A stretch of DNA of 64,000 nt from Begonia masoniana (Eukaryota; Streptophyta; Magnoliopsida; Cucurbitales; Begoniaceae): NCBI GenBank assembly GCA_022432975.1, contig CM039505.1:23469916-23533915 (forward strand). Reading direction: 5' to 3'. Shown in pieces: positions 33,244 through 43,826 of the stretch (position 1 is the stretch's first letter; each line of letters begins with the position of its first letter). The notes beneath the pieces were generated by a model that was not told where the DNA came from, did no database searches, and was given only the letters and a program-made list of their open reading frames with translations. The position numbers and the translations under genes are program-made.

Positions 33244-33971
33244 TTACTCTATGTGTACCAGATATCTTTACTCCCCAATAGATCTCTACTTTAAGACATT
33301 GCACAAATTGATGCACTTTATGTTCATTAGTACTTATCAAATGAGATCCAAAATGAAAAAGCTTCAAATTTTTGAACATATTCTGACATTGATCCTGTTT
33401 GATGTAATTGTACAAACAATTTAGCTATTTAGCTGTTCAGGTGGTACAACTGAAAATACTTTTCATAAAACAACTCCTTAAATAGTTCCCATAGCATTTC
33501 TCTATCATTATATGTTGTCTTTATTGTGCCCCACCAATGTCTTGCGTCTTGAGTTAACATAAATATTGCACATGAATCTGTCACTTTCTTCAATCTTCGC
33601 ATAATCAAACATATTCTCTAAGGTCCTAATCCATTCTTCAGCAAGGGTAGGATCCGTAGTTTGTCTATCGAAACTTGGAGGTTTCAATCTACAAAATCTT
33701 TCACAACTTGAGTCCATCAGAGTTGTTGATCGATTACCATCTCTAGTCATATATTAATCTAATTGATGAAATTGATGCTTCACCAAATCTGTTAAACGGT
33801 TAATGACTTCATCTCGAGCATCAACTTTTTGTCTTTGTCTTCTTACCATTTTATATCCTATTTTTTTTTATTAAAGTTCAATAAAATTATAAAAATCGTT
33901 AAAATTTACTTAAAGTTGATGAGACGTTTCGGGATGGATGCTTGGATTGTTGCGTAGTTTGCAAGATTGAC

Positions 33972-33984
33972 TGCTCTGATACCA
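33972..33984 (-). other. Primer-binding site of element F
   Basis: Sense TGGTATCAGAGCA, complementary to initiator tRNA-Met, about ten bases from the presumed LTR start at 33994. Confidence 0.85.
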
Positions 33985-33993
33985 TTCTTATAA

Positions 33994-34795
33994 TGCTCCG
34001 TAGCATAAAAACCCATTTTTTTTTTTAACTATTACATTCAGATTTTTTGAACAAATTGACTGCAAATTACATATATTCAAACAAACCAATTATAAGTATT
34101 AGATCAATAGAGACATGATTGTCAATTGATTATTATAGTAGGCATATATTATTAATACAACTTTTGTTTGTAGTCATAAAAACATAGACATGAGTCTTGA
34201 TCTTCTCCACTTCTCATTGATTCCTTGAACTTGGTAAACTTTTACTTGCAAATAATGTATTATTTTGTTCTCTCTAGCTCCCATTTGATGCATCAAACCA
34301 GGTAAAGAAGTTACATCCTCCAATGCCTTACTTAAATGATAGATGAAATAAATTTACACCAAATTTGTTTTACATAGAACTTTTGACAACCAAAAAGTCT
34401 ACGTCCTGAATTAGCTCGTGGCCATAACGTACACAAACAACTCTTATATTACTAAAAACAACATATTTAATTAATTGCTTTTGCATGAACGAATAAAGAT
34501 AAAGACTCAATTCTAAGTGGCCAACTAACAAACAGATAAAACAAGCATAAGATGATTACTCTTGCAAGAGAACCATAGCAGTTGAGTAGAAGATCATACT
34601 ATACCATCTTTACACAAAGGGATTCTAGCAACAATCTAATTATAGAAGTACTCTACCACTTCACATCCATCATAGGGAATGTTCTGGAATTCACAGGCTT
34701 GATATTAATTTCATATACTACACTAGCAACCCACCAAAAAAACACTCACTAAGCTGAGAAAAACTCGATTACAATACCAAGAAATATGCATATTT
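33994..34795 (-). mobile_element. Remains of the 5' LTR of element F
   Basis: The sequence right of the primer-binding site starts TGCTCCGTAGCATAAAAACC and must be LTR, but no clear right terminus or duplication is visible before the foldback element. It is AT-rich and has no open frame worth reporting. Confidence 0.5.
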
Positions 34796-34796
34796 G

Positions 34797-35733
34797 GGAT
34801 AATCCAAAAACTAGATCAACTATCTATTTGGTTAAAAAAAAGGCTCAAACTTTTTTTTCGTTAAAAAAAAAAAGCTCAAAGTATTAAAAATGTGCAAAAA
34901 ACAACTTTGCGGGGGGGCACTTTTGAGGATGAAGATTCCCCACACTCCAATTTTTGAAGGAGAACGGTTGGCCGCGTCTGGAGAACGGCTAACCGTTCTC
35001 TGCGGGTGCATTTTTGAGGATGAATATCCCCTCGTATTTTTTTAGTGAATTTAAAAAAAGAAATACCAAATGATATTCAATTTATTTGAAATTTTTACCA
35101 CATGTTTCCTACATCATGGAAGGATAATATAAAAAATTTCGTGATTTTCTAACACTTGTATGATTTATTGTAATATTTTTAAATTAAGATTTGTTTTTTA
35201 AATTAATATTAGTTTTTTCTTCACTTTATAAATTAATTTTAAAAAAATACCAAACGATATTGAATTTACTTGAAATTTTTATCAGATGTTCCCACATTAT
35301 GAGAAGATAATCGAAAACTTTTTGTATTTTTCTAACAGTTGTATGATTTATTATAAAATAATTAAATAAAATTACAATAAATCGTACAAGTATTAGAAAA
35401 TTACGAAACTTTCCAGATTATTTTCCCTTATGTGGGGAACATGTGGTAAAAATTTCAAGTAAATTAAATATCGTTTGGTATTTTTTTTAAAATTCACCTA
35501 AAAATATGAGGAAATCTTCATCCTCACAAATTCCTCTGCAGAGAACAGTTGGCCGTTCTTTGCACGCGGCCAACCGTTCTTTAAAAATTGTAGTGCGGGG
35601 ATCTTCATCCTCAAAAGTGTCCCGCAAAGCCCTTTTTTATAAATTTTCAATACTTTAGTTTTTTTTAGAAGAAAAAAAAATTTTAGCCGTTTTTTAAACG
35701 AAATGGGTAGTTGGAGCCTTTTTTGGGATTTAA
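34797..35733. mobile_element. Long inverted-repeat (foldback) element
   Basis: The left arm (about 34797-35205) and right arm (about 35325-35733) are reverse complements over roughly 400 bp with scattered mismatches. Examples: CACTTTTGAGGATGAAGAT at 34919 against its complement near 35607, and GAACGGTTGGCCGCG at 34962 against CGCGGCCAACCGTTC near 35565. Each arm also has an internal hairpin (AGAACGGTTGGCC with GGCTAACCGTTCT). A direct copy of the AT-rich part of the arm lies between them. No transposase is encoded. It is a non-autonomous foldback or MITE-like element just upstream of ARL2. Confidence 0.88.
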
Positions 35734-36686
35734 CCACTAACTTTTAAATCCAAGTCATAAGACTTGCAAGTTAGATTTTTGTTAGATTAAAGAAAATAGT
35801 AACAATTAATTATTAAATTCAAATGTATATATCGCCGAAAACGATGTACGACTGCACACTCTCTTTCTCTCTCTCAAGCATTCTCCTGTCGTTCGCCACC
35901 GCCGTGCTCCGTTCCGATCGACGCCGCTGTTCATATATATTTGCATTCTTGTTCTTCACCCTCTTCTTCTTCTTTTTCTTCTTGCGTCTACGATTCGTCC
36001 ACTTCTCTCTCGCTGAGCACAACTCCTCTTGCGGAATCAGGTCTGGTTTTAAAGTTTTGATACCGTGAGTTTTGATGACATAGGCTTGGATCTTATTGTA
36101 AGCACAATTAATTTAAGATTGAATCGACCCATGACTGTGATTTAAGCCTCAGTTTCAAAAATTTGTGCCAATTCTATTGTGTAAGTTCAATCGTTTTCCA
36201 TGTGAATTTCTCTTCCTTATGTTGCTCGTTTTCAGCTTGTCACGGATTATTTTAGTTTCTGATGGCTCTGAGCTAGTCTTCATTTTATATCTTCTGTTTG
36301 TTTGCCCTAAAGCGGACGGAACGGAAATGAAAGTGAAAGAATAATTGGTTATTAATTATTTCAGTTCATGTTGATTGTTCTGGGACATGTTGTATTTGTC
36401 TAAGTTTCTGCTGTCCTCTCGTTTAGTTAATTAGTTCCTAGTAGCTCATTTCATTAGAATTCAGTGAGCTGCTTGGATGCAAGTACATTATATCAGTGGA
36501 TGTCGGCAACTGTTTTGACGTTCACTTTTAATATTTATAAATTTGTTGAAGAACTGTTTTCGTGCAAGATTGCAACAACTAATGAATTCAGGAGGAAAGA
36601 CTAGTTTTTTATCAGAGTGCTAACAATAAGGCTGATCCTTGAAATCTCTGGTGGTTTGTTTTGCAAGAAAAAGGAGCGGCAATCTA
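35734..36686 (+). promoter_or_regulatory. Promoter and 5' untranslated region of the ARL2-like gene
   Basis: The base composition changes to ordinary plant 5' gene sequence, with CTCTCTTTCTCTCTCTC at 35858 and a C- and T-rich leader with TTCTTCTTCTTTTTCTTC near 35962, typical of plant leaders. The 600 bp between this leader and the start codon is T-rich and probably includes a leader intron. No other gene is seen here. An 81-codon open stretch at 35823-36068 is leader, not protein. Confidence 0.5.
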
Positions 36687-36947
36687 ATGGGGCTTCTCAG
36701 CATTATTCGAAAAATCAAACGGAAAGAGAAAGAAATGCGCATACTCATGGTGTATGTGAATCACAATATTCTTGTTCTAAGTGTGTGTGTATAGTCTAAT
36801 ATAATTTAAATCAATGAAATGCTGGGTTCTCCACAGTGGGCTTGATAATTCAGGGAAAACTACGATTGTTTTGAAGATAATTGGGGATGATACAAGTGTG
36901 ATCAGCCCTACACTTGGATTCAACATCAAAACCATCACTTATCAAAA
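36687..36947 (+). pseudogene. ARL2/TITAN5-like small GTPase, first two coding exons only
   Basis: Exon 1 (36687-36751) encodes MGLLSIIRKIKRKE and RILM. The intron (36752-36836) has GTATGT and CCACAG ends. Exon 2 (36837-36947) encodes VGLDNSGKTTIVLKI and SPTLGFNIKTITYQ, then a GTAAAC donor. The P-loop (GLDNSGKTT) and switch I threonine region (SPTLGF) are intact. The family is an ARF-like GTPase that acts in tubulin folding with the cofactors and is essential in Arabidopsis embryos (TITAN5). The next exon, with the WDVGGQ switch II motif, is not found before the gap at 37468 or anywhere later in the window. It is a 5' fragment, a gene broken by retrotransposons, or a gene whose remainder lies beyond the gap. 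One substitution (I for N before GDD) differs from the usual NGED. Confidence 0.88.
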
Positions 36948-37467
36948 GTAAACTCTCGATTTCTTAATTTTTAATGCTATTAATTCTGTAATATATAGAA
37001 TTATGGAAGAGTTCTTGTTTCATGTTTGTTGTAGGGATTGGACAGACCTACATCACAGCAAAAACTAATTAGGCAAAATTGATGTTTTGTTTTTCAAAGT
37101 TCATGAGGTTGTTAATTAGTTTCATACCAAAGTTGGAAACGCTGAACTTAAGCTATATACCGCAATGCATGCTCTTTTATCCTCATTAAGCCAATCCTGT
37201 ATTTTGTTTTTGGTTGTTCATATATGCACATAACTAACATAGGAATCGGACTTAGTATGAATGATCTTTTAGAGAGAGAGCTGTAAATTTCCATGAGATT
37301 TTACAATTTATTGATGTGCTTGAAAAAAATTTCAAACAATAAATAAAATAATATAAGACTTGAGGCTGTTTGAACGATGAAGGTAAATGTTGGAACTTAA
37401 AAATTCTTAATTTTTCTTATTCAAGATAGCGCAGATTGACTAAGTTATTCCAACGATTTTGTGAATC
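36948..37467 (+). other. Intron-like sequence after ARL2 exon 2
   Basis: 520 bases of AT-rich sequence follow the exon 2 donor up to the assembly gap. I looked for a WDVGGQ exon and for YWRNYF and found neither. The word AGGGATTGGACAGACC at 37034 follows an acceptor-like TTGTAG, but does not translate as ARL2. Confidence 0.5.
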
Positions 37468-37567
37468 NNNNNNNNNNNNNNNNNNNNNNNNNNNNNNNNN
37501 NNNNNNNNNNNNNNNNNNNNNNNNNNNNNNNNNNNNNNNNNNNNNNNNNNNNNNNNNNNNNNNNNNN
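37468..37567. other. Assembly gap, 100 N
   Basis: One hundred N bases hide the junction between the ARL2 intron and the left end of the element C LTR. Confidence 1.
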
Positions 37568-40201
37568 AAAAAAAAAACAGTGACGGAAAACGGTTACTAA
37601 TTTTTTTTTGGAACATAAATAGAACAGACAACGTTACTGGAACAACTTATGAAAGCCAACTGAACTTTTAAAACTTTAACGGAAAACAGAACCGAATGAC
37701 AGAAAACATGCACTGTCAATGCAAACCCTAAAAGAGCATAGCTTTACAGAGGGGAGAAACTACAGTGAGTAACAGAGTATAAATAACAGCAAAAAAATAG
37801 GGAATGAAGTTGGAAGGCATAGGCAGAAATCTGGCGGAAAACTTAGTTTAAAACTGGGCAGAAGACTTGAATGACATCAGCCGGAAGAAACAGACAGCAG
37901 TTGAGATTAGATGAGGTGATGACGTCAGCTGGAAGATGGATGACGTCAACCGGAAGATGTGAAGACGTCATCGGCAGATACAGATAGTAAACGAAATCGG
38001 TAGAAGGTGATGACGTCATCAGAAGATAGATGATGTCACCGGAAGATGTAGGCATTAAACGTAATCGGCAGGAGATGAAAACAGTGGATGACGTCATCGG
38101 AAGAGGAGATGACATCAGACGGTAGATGCAGGCATTAAACGAAATCGAATTATATGATGACGTCATCGGAAGATGTGATGACATCATCGGCAGATAAAGG
38201 CAGTAAACGTAATCGGCAGAAGAAAAGCTATGGTGACGTCACCGGAAGAGGAGATGACGTCATCGGAAGATGAAGTTAAACTGAGAGACAGATAAAACCA
38301 GCAGAAGTAACTAAGACTGATGAAATCAACTGTTCACCGGTGGATGAGATAAGACAAAATGTGAGCAGTGACTATCGGTGGATGCATTAAACGTGATCGG
38401 AAGATGCAGTTTAAAAGGGGCAGAATTTGACAACTTTTAACAGAAAACATATAGACAGAGAGCTTAAGGAACAGAAAACATGAAAGTCTCAGATTCTCAA
38501 ACCAATTCAAAACATGGTTCTCGAGCACAACAGAAGGCATACAGGTTTCAGACCTTCAAACCCGATTCTAAACACAGTTTTAAAACATGCATGGTAACAT
38601 GACAGAAGTTAGAAAACCTAACAGAAGATCAAGAAAACAACTGCATGGATTATTCCAAAACCAGAAGAATCCATGCACAGATTATCAGAGAATATCCCAA
38701 ACAAATTCCAGAATACTCTAGAATACAAACTTAACTGTCAAATAAAGCGGTTTTAAACATTGAAACAGAATCTATGCATTGTTTCAAAATTTCAAAGGCA
38801 GTACAAAACTTAACATAGATTTACAGAAACTCCCAAAACAGAAGTTTTCTACAGGGCTTTTAACACAAAGACCATAATTTCATAAAAACTTTACAATATA
38901 AACTATATTTTAAAAGCTTGAACCTCAGAACAGAATTATGTCTAACTGCAGCAACCACCCTGTGAGCTCGATCCACCAATTACATCAGATCGTCATTTTG
39001 AGGAACAAGGTCCTCGGTTTCAAGTTCAGTACCTACATCAGAGAGTTCACCTATGAGTCTAAAACTCATTAAGGACATAATCAGAATGCAGTGATGCAAA
39101 ATGCTAAGCATGCAGTTTTTCAGAAATACGGTGACAGTACATAGCATTAAGTTACAGTGGCAGTAGAATTAAGTGGAGCTTATAGGGGAACTGACAAACA
39201 GTGGGGAAGGGGGAGGGTGCACTATCAGGCACATTCAGGGATACAGTACAGTAAACGGTAAACAGTAAACAGTTCTGGGGCCAGTCCCCGTCTCACACTT
39301 AACCTGGTACATTTTAGTCGGATTTTATCTTGTTTAGTTTCAAACAGTGTACAGAAAACATTTGCATGTCTTTTAGAGAAAACGTGTATGCATGAACGGT
39401 GCTTGAACTTAAACAGGCAGACAGCAGAAATAAGACAACAGAAAGTAAATCGAAGCCAGACATTTCAGAACATAGACTATAACCTTTCTACCCGAAACAA
39501 CCCGACAGAACAGGAAACCTAGTACCTCCGCGATGTAGGGCCTTAAGGGCCAACCTACGGTTATGAACTTACCTGTTTGCTGCAGTGTAGCATGCTCGAA
39601 TGTCCTTGGAACGCTCAGATCTGTCGCTGAAATGTAGAGAAATTAAACAAGTTGGAAATGCTAACAAATAACTTGTAGAATAAGCAGCAAGCTCATTCAA
39701 CTCTTTAGGAAAACACACTAACGTATTTTCATCCAAAACAGTGAGTTTTCACGGAATTAATAACACTAAACCCCAGTGAAAACTCGCATTAAACTTGTCC
39801 AAAATCAATAACTTCCGTAGATGATTACCTTGGTTGAAGGAAACAGAAGAAAAACGAGGAAACAAAGTGTTGGTGCTTTGTCAAAATCGCCAGGAAGAGA
39901 AAACAAAGAGCAGTGGGAAGAAACAGATGAGAAGTGAGGGTTTCACGTAGGAGGAAGACTTAGCTTCTTCATCAAGTCGCCAGATGTCATTCAACCATTG
40001 GCTCACTCCCACCAACCTTAATTTCTCTCCAAATTGCCCTTCCATCAATTTAAACTTAATGTTTTGTTTAGTTACACATTAGTTTAGTTCTCCACAATTA
40101 TTCCAACAGTTCCACCAAAACACTCCTTTGTAGTAATATAACATTAATCCCGATTAAATGATCCGGGAAAACTATTACATGGAAAAATGCAGGGTGTTAC
40201 A
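37568..40201 (-). mobile_element. Element C 3' LTR, left end lost in the gap
   Basis: It is homologous to the element B LTR and ends GCAGGGTGTTACA; the first few dozen bases are hidden. Candidate intron at 39033-39572 (540 bases), stem TGAGT-CTAAA-ACTCA at 39054-39068 (plus strand). About twenty GACGTC- or GATGTC-type words with CATCGG or CAGCCGG occur between 37870 and 38275. Confidence 0.9.
39033..39572 (-). other. Candidate leader intron, element C LTR
   Basis: Sense CAG|GTAAGT to TGATGTAG|GTACTG. The stem pair here is T-A where element B has C-G, an exchange that keeps pairing. Confidence 0.5.
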
Positions 40202-40241
40202 TTCCACCCACCTTAACAGAAATTTTGTCCCCAAAATTTGC

Positions 40242-43200
40242 CTAAGCGAATAGCTCCGGATACTGGGCCCTGACATCCGCTTGTCTTTCCCATGTGGCTT
40301 CCTCCACATTGTGGTTGCGCCATAACACTTTTACCAGTGGAACCACCTTATTTCGCAATACTTTGAGTGACATATCCAATATCTGTATGGGCCTTTCTTC
40401 ATACGTCAGTGTCGGCATGATATCAAAGTCCACCTGTTTCACGATCTGAGTTGGATCTCGTACACATTTTCTCAGCATCGAAACATGGAAGACATTGTCA
40501 TCGATGCTGGCAATTGTAGTTTATAAGCCATGTTTCCCACACGCTTCAGGATGGGAAAAGGGCCAATGAACCGTGGGCTGAGCTTTCCTTTCTTACCGAA
40601 TCTCATTACGCCCTTAAAAGGCGACACCTTCAGGAATACTTCATCGCCTTCGGAAAACTCTAAGTCCCTTCTTCTATTGTCCGCATAACTCTTCTGTCGA
40701 CTCTGAGCAATTTTTATCCGTTGTTTGATAACAGCTATCACCTCGGACATATGCTGTAATATCTCAGGGCCGATAAGCTTGGTTTCTCCGACCTCATCCC
40801 AACATAACGGGGATCTACACTTTCTGCCGTAAAGGGCTTCATATGGAGCCATACCAATCGTAGCCTGATAGCTATTGTTGTATGCAAACTCCACGAGTGG
40901 CAAATATCTACTCCAAGGAGCATGAAATTCCAACACGCACGACCTTAGCATATCCTCCAATATTTGGATTGTTCTCTCAGATTGTCCGTCAGTCTGTGGA
41001 TGAAATGCCGTGCTGAAATTCAACTTCGTACCCAAAGAGCTCTGCAAACTTTTCCAAAACCTGGAAGTGAATCTGGGATCACGGTCTGAGACAATCGACA
41101 CAGGAACGCCATGCAATTTAATAATCTCGCTAATATACAGCTCTGCATACTGATCCATGGAGTACGTTGTCTTCACAGGTAAAAAGTGGGCCGACTTCGT
41201 CAATCTGTCCACTAGGACCCAAATGCTATTATGGCCCTTAGCTGTCCTTGGAAGGCCAACAACAAAGTCCATCGTAATGTTCTCCCATTTCCATTCGGGA
41301 ATCGGAAGAGGCTGAAGCGTTCCAATTGGTCGTTGATGTTCAGCTTTGACCTGTTGACATATCATACAGGACTCCACATACTTGGCCACCTCATTCTTCA
41401 TATTTGGCCACCAGAAGTGAAGCTTCAAGTCCTGATACATTTTTGTGCTTCCTGGATGCACAGAGAAAGAAGATGAATGGGCTTCCGACAAGATGTGCTT
41501 TCATAGCTCTTCGTCTTTCGGAACATACCATCTGTTTTTGAACTTCAGAATTCCATCTCCCGAATAACTGAAATCGGAAGAAGCCATTGGTACCTTGCCC
41601 ACCATATCAGCCATGTTCTTTGAATTGATCTTCTGGGCTTCCTTAATTTGGTCCACGACGGAGGGCCGTAGTGTTAAGTCTGCTAGTATGGCCGATAGCC
41701 CAGAAACTATCTCCATATCGAACTTCTGTATCTCCGTCCTCAAAGGCATAGATACGGTCGACATTACTGGTTGCATAGTAGCTGGCATCTTACTTAGCGC
41801 ATCAGCCACCACATTAGCTTTACCCGGGTGGTATTTAATCTCAACGTCGTAGTCTTTCACAAATTCTAACCACCGTCTTTGTCTCATGTTTAGCTCTTTC
41901 TGGGTAAAGATGTACTTCAGACTCTTGTGATCAGAAAACACCTCACAGGATTGTCCGTACAAACGGTGTCTCCATACTTTCAGCGCAAATACAACTGCCG
42001 CTAACTCAAGGTCGTGAGTAGGGTAGTTTTCTTCATGGCTCTTCAATTGTTGGGATGCGTATGCTACCACTTTCCCTTCTTGCATTAGTACACACCCCAA
42101 GCCAATCTTTGACGCATCACAATATACGCTGAATTTACCGTCTTCAACTGGCAATACTAATAGAGGAGCAGTGGTCAACTTTTGCTTAAGTGTCTGAAAA
42201 CTCATCTCGCAAGCTTCAGACCACCTGAATTTGATATCCTTCCTCGTTAAGCTGGTCATAGGCTTTGCTATCACAGAGAATCCCTTGATGAACTTTCTGT
42301 AATAACCAGCTAGTCCGATGAAACTCCGTATCTCACTGGCATTCCTCGGTCTTGGCCATTCCTTCACTGCCAGAATTTTGGCTGGATCCACGGACACTCC
42401 TTCAGCAGACACCACGTGGCCAAGGAAATTAATCCTGCTCAGCCAGAATTCACACTTTGATAGCTTGGCATATAGTTGATGCTGCCTCAGAGTCGATAGC
42501 ACAATTGCCAAGTGCTCTTCATGCTCGGCCTCACTCCTGGAATAAATTAGGATATCGTCGATGAAAACGATTACAAATTTATCCAAGACATCTTGGAATA
42601 TCCTGTTCATCAGGTCCATAAATGCTGCCGGAGCATTAGTTAATCCGAACGACATCACCAAGAACTCGTAGTGTCCGTATCGAGTCCTAAAGGCGGTCTT
42701 TGGAATGTCCTCAGGTCTGACCTTCAACTGGTAATAACCGGAGCGTAAGTCAATCTTAGAAAATACCCGAGCCCCTTGTAGTTGGTCAAATAAATCATCG
42801 ATTCTCGGCAACGGGTACTTATTTCTGATAGTCAACTTGTTCAGCTCACGGTAGTCAATGGACATCCGTAGGGACCCATCCTTCTTCTTGACAAACAAGA
42901 CGGGAGCACCCCACGGAGAGAAGCTAGGGCGCACAAAGCCCTTGTCCACCAACTCCTTTAGCTGAGTGTTCAACTCCCTCAGCTCTATTGGCGCCATACG
43001 GTACGGATTCTTCGACACCGGTTCAGCACCAGGATACACATCGATCTTAATCTCTATCTCACGATCCGGTGGCAATCCCGGTAGGTCATCTAAGAAAACC
43101 TCAGGGAAGTCTCGAATCACCGGAATATTTTGAAGTTCGACCTCACCTTGCCTCTGAACATCTACTACGTGGGCAAGAAATCCAACACATCCTGATCTCA

Positions 43201-43826
43201 TCAGCTGTTGAGCTTTCAAGGTGGATATAACAGGCATACTATGTTTCTTTGGTATTGCCTGATATGAGAACTCTACTTCGTTCGGGCGCTTAAAAGTCAC
43301 GAGCCCAGACCTACAGTCGATGGTGGCATGATGTCTAAATAGCCAGTCCATCCCCAGAATTACTTCGTATCCTTTCATACTGATGACGATAAGATTGACA
43401 TACAACTTTTGGTCTCCAACTTACACTATATCACCCGCACTGTCTGCTCGGAGTGCATAAACTCTCCAGACGGTAGCATGACAATGTAGGGCTGATCGGA
43501 CGGTGCAAGGCACAAGTTCTTTCTACCCGCAAAGTCCATGGCCACAAATGAATGAGTGGCCCCCGTGTCTAACAAAGTATATGCAGGTATGTTACACACC
43601 GAAATTGTACCTGTAATTGCTGTGTGCAGATCAGCATCATCAACGTCCTCCATCATTGCAAAGACTCTTGGCACGGCCTGATTTTGTCTCGTGTCGGGTA
43701 TCGGGCAATCACGGACATGATGACCTCCTTTGCCACATCGGAAACAAGCGCCAGTAATAAGCCTGCATTTGCCCTGGTGGCTTCTCTGGCACCGTGGACA
43801 TATGATGACCTTCTCTGCATTTTCCG
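40242..43826 (-). pseudogene. Element C gag end and pol, 5'-truncated
   Basis: The sense order starts abruptly in the zinc-knuckle region at about 43826, so the LTR, primer-binding site and most of gag are missing. Then come protease ([11 protein letters not shown], 43426-43674), a frame shift near 43405-43430, a long intact RT and RNase H frame (634 codons, 43405-41501; catalytic FIDDILIYS, RNase [11 protein letters not shown] and [11 protein letters not shown]), a TGA at 41501-41503, integrase ([37 protein letters not shown]), a short deletion near 40495 that shifts frame, and the chromodomain ending EEATWERQADV at 40242. Three lesions, otherwise well preserved. Closest to element B. Confidence 0.92.

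Larger units (their letters stand above)
30213..33985 (-). pseudogene. Element F: old Tekay-like gag-pol relic
   Basis: In sense order from 33860: gag start, LKPPSFDRQTTDPTLAEEWI (33508-33750), the capsid-like part, an interrupting solo LTR (32062-33243), the rest of gag (KALEIEEVKMEYVMQRE), three zinc-knuckle-type segments, a protease with DSGATHSF near 30940, and the first part of RT ending PKIDDL at 30218. Everything after early RT is missing. Numerous stops and shifts make this one of the oldest gypsy copies in the window. It joins unrelated LTR-like sequence at about 30212. Confidence 0.85.

Noticed and set aside
35823..36068. 81-codon plus ORF upstream of ARL2
   Set aside because: Phenylalanine- and serine-rich reading of a pyrimidine-rich plant leader with no domain; considered 5' UTR.
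37030..37080. Possible third ARL2 exon after TTGTAG
   Set aside because: The following bases do not encode WDVGGQ or any switch II sequence in any frame.
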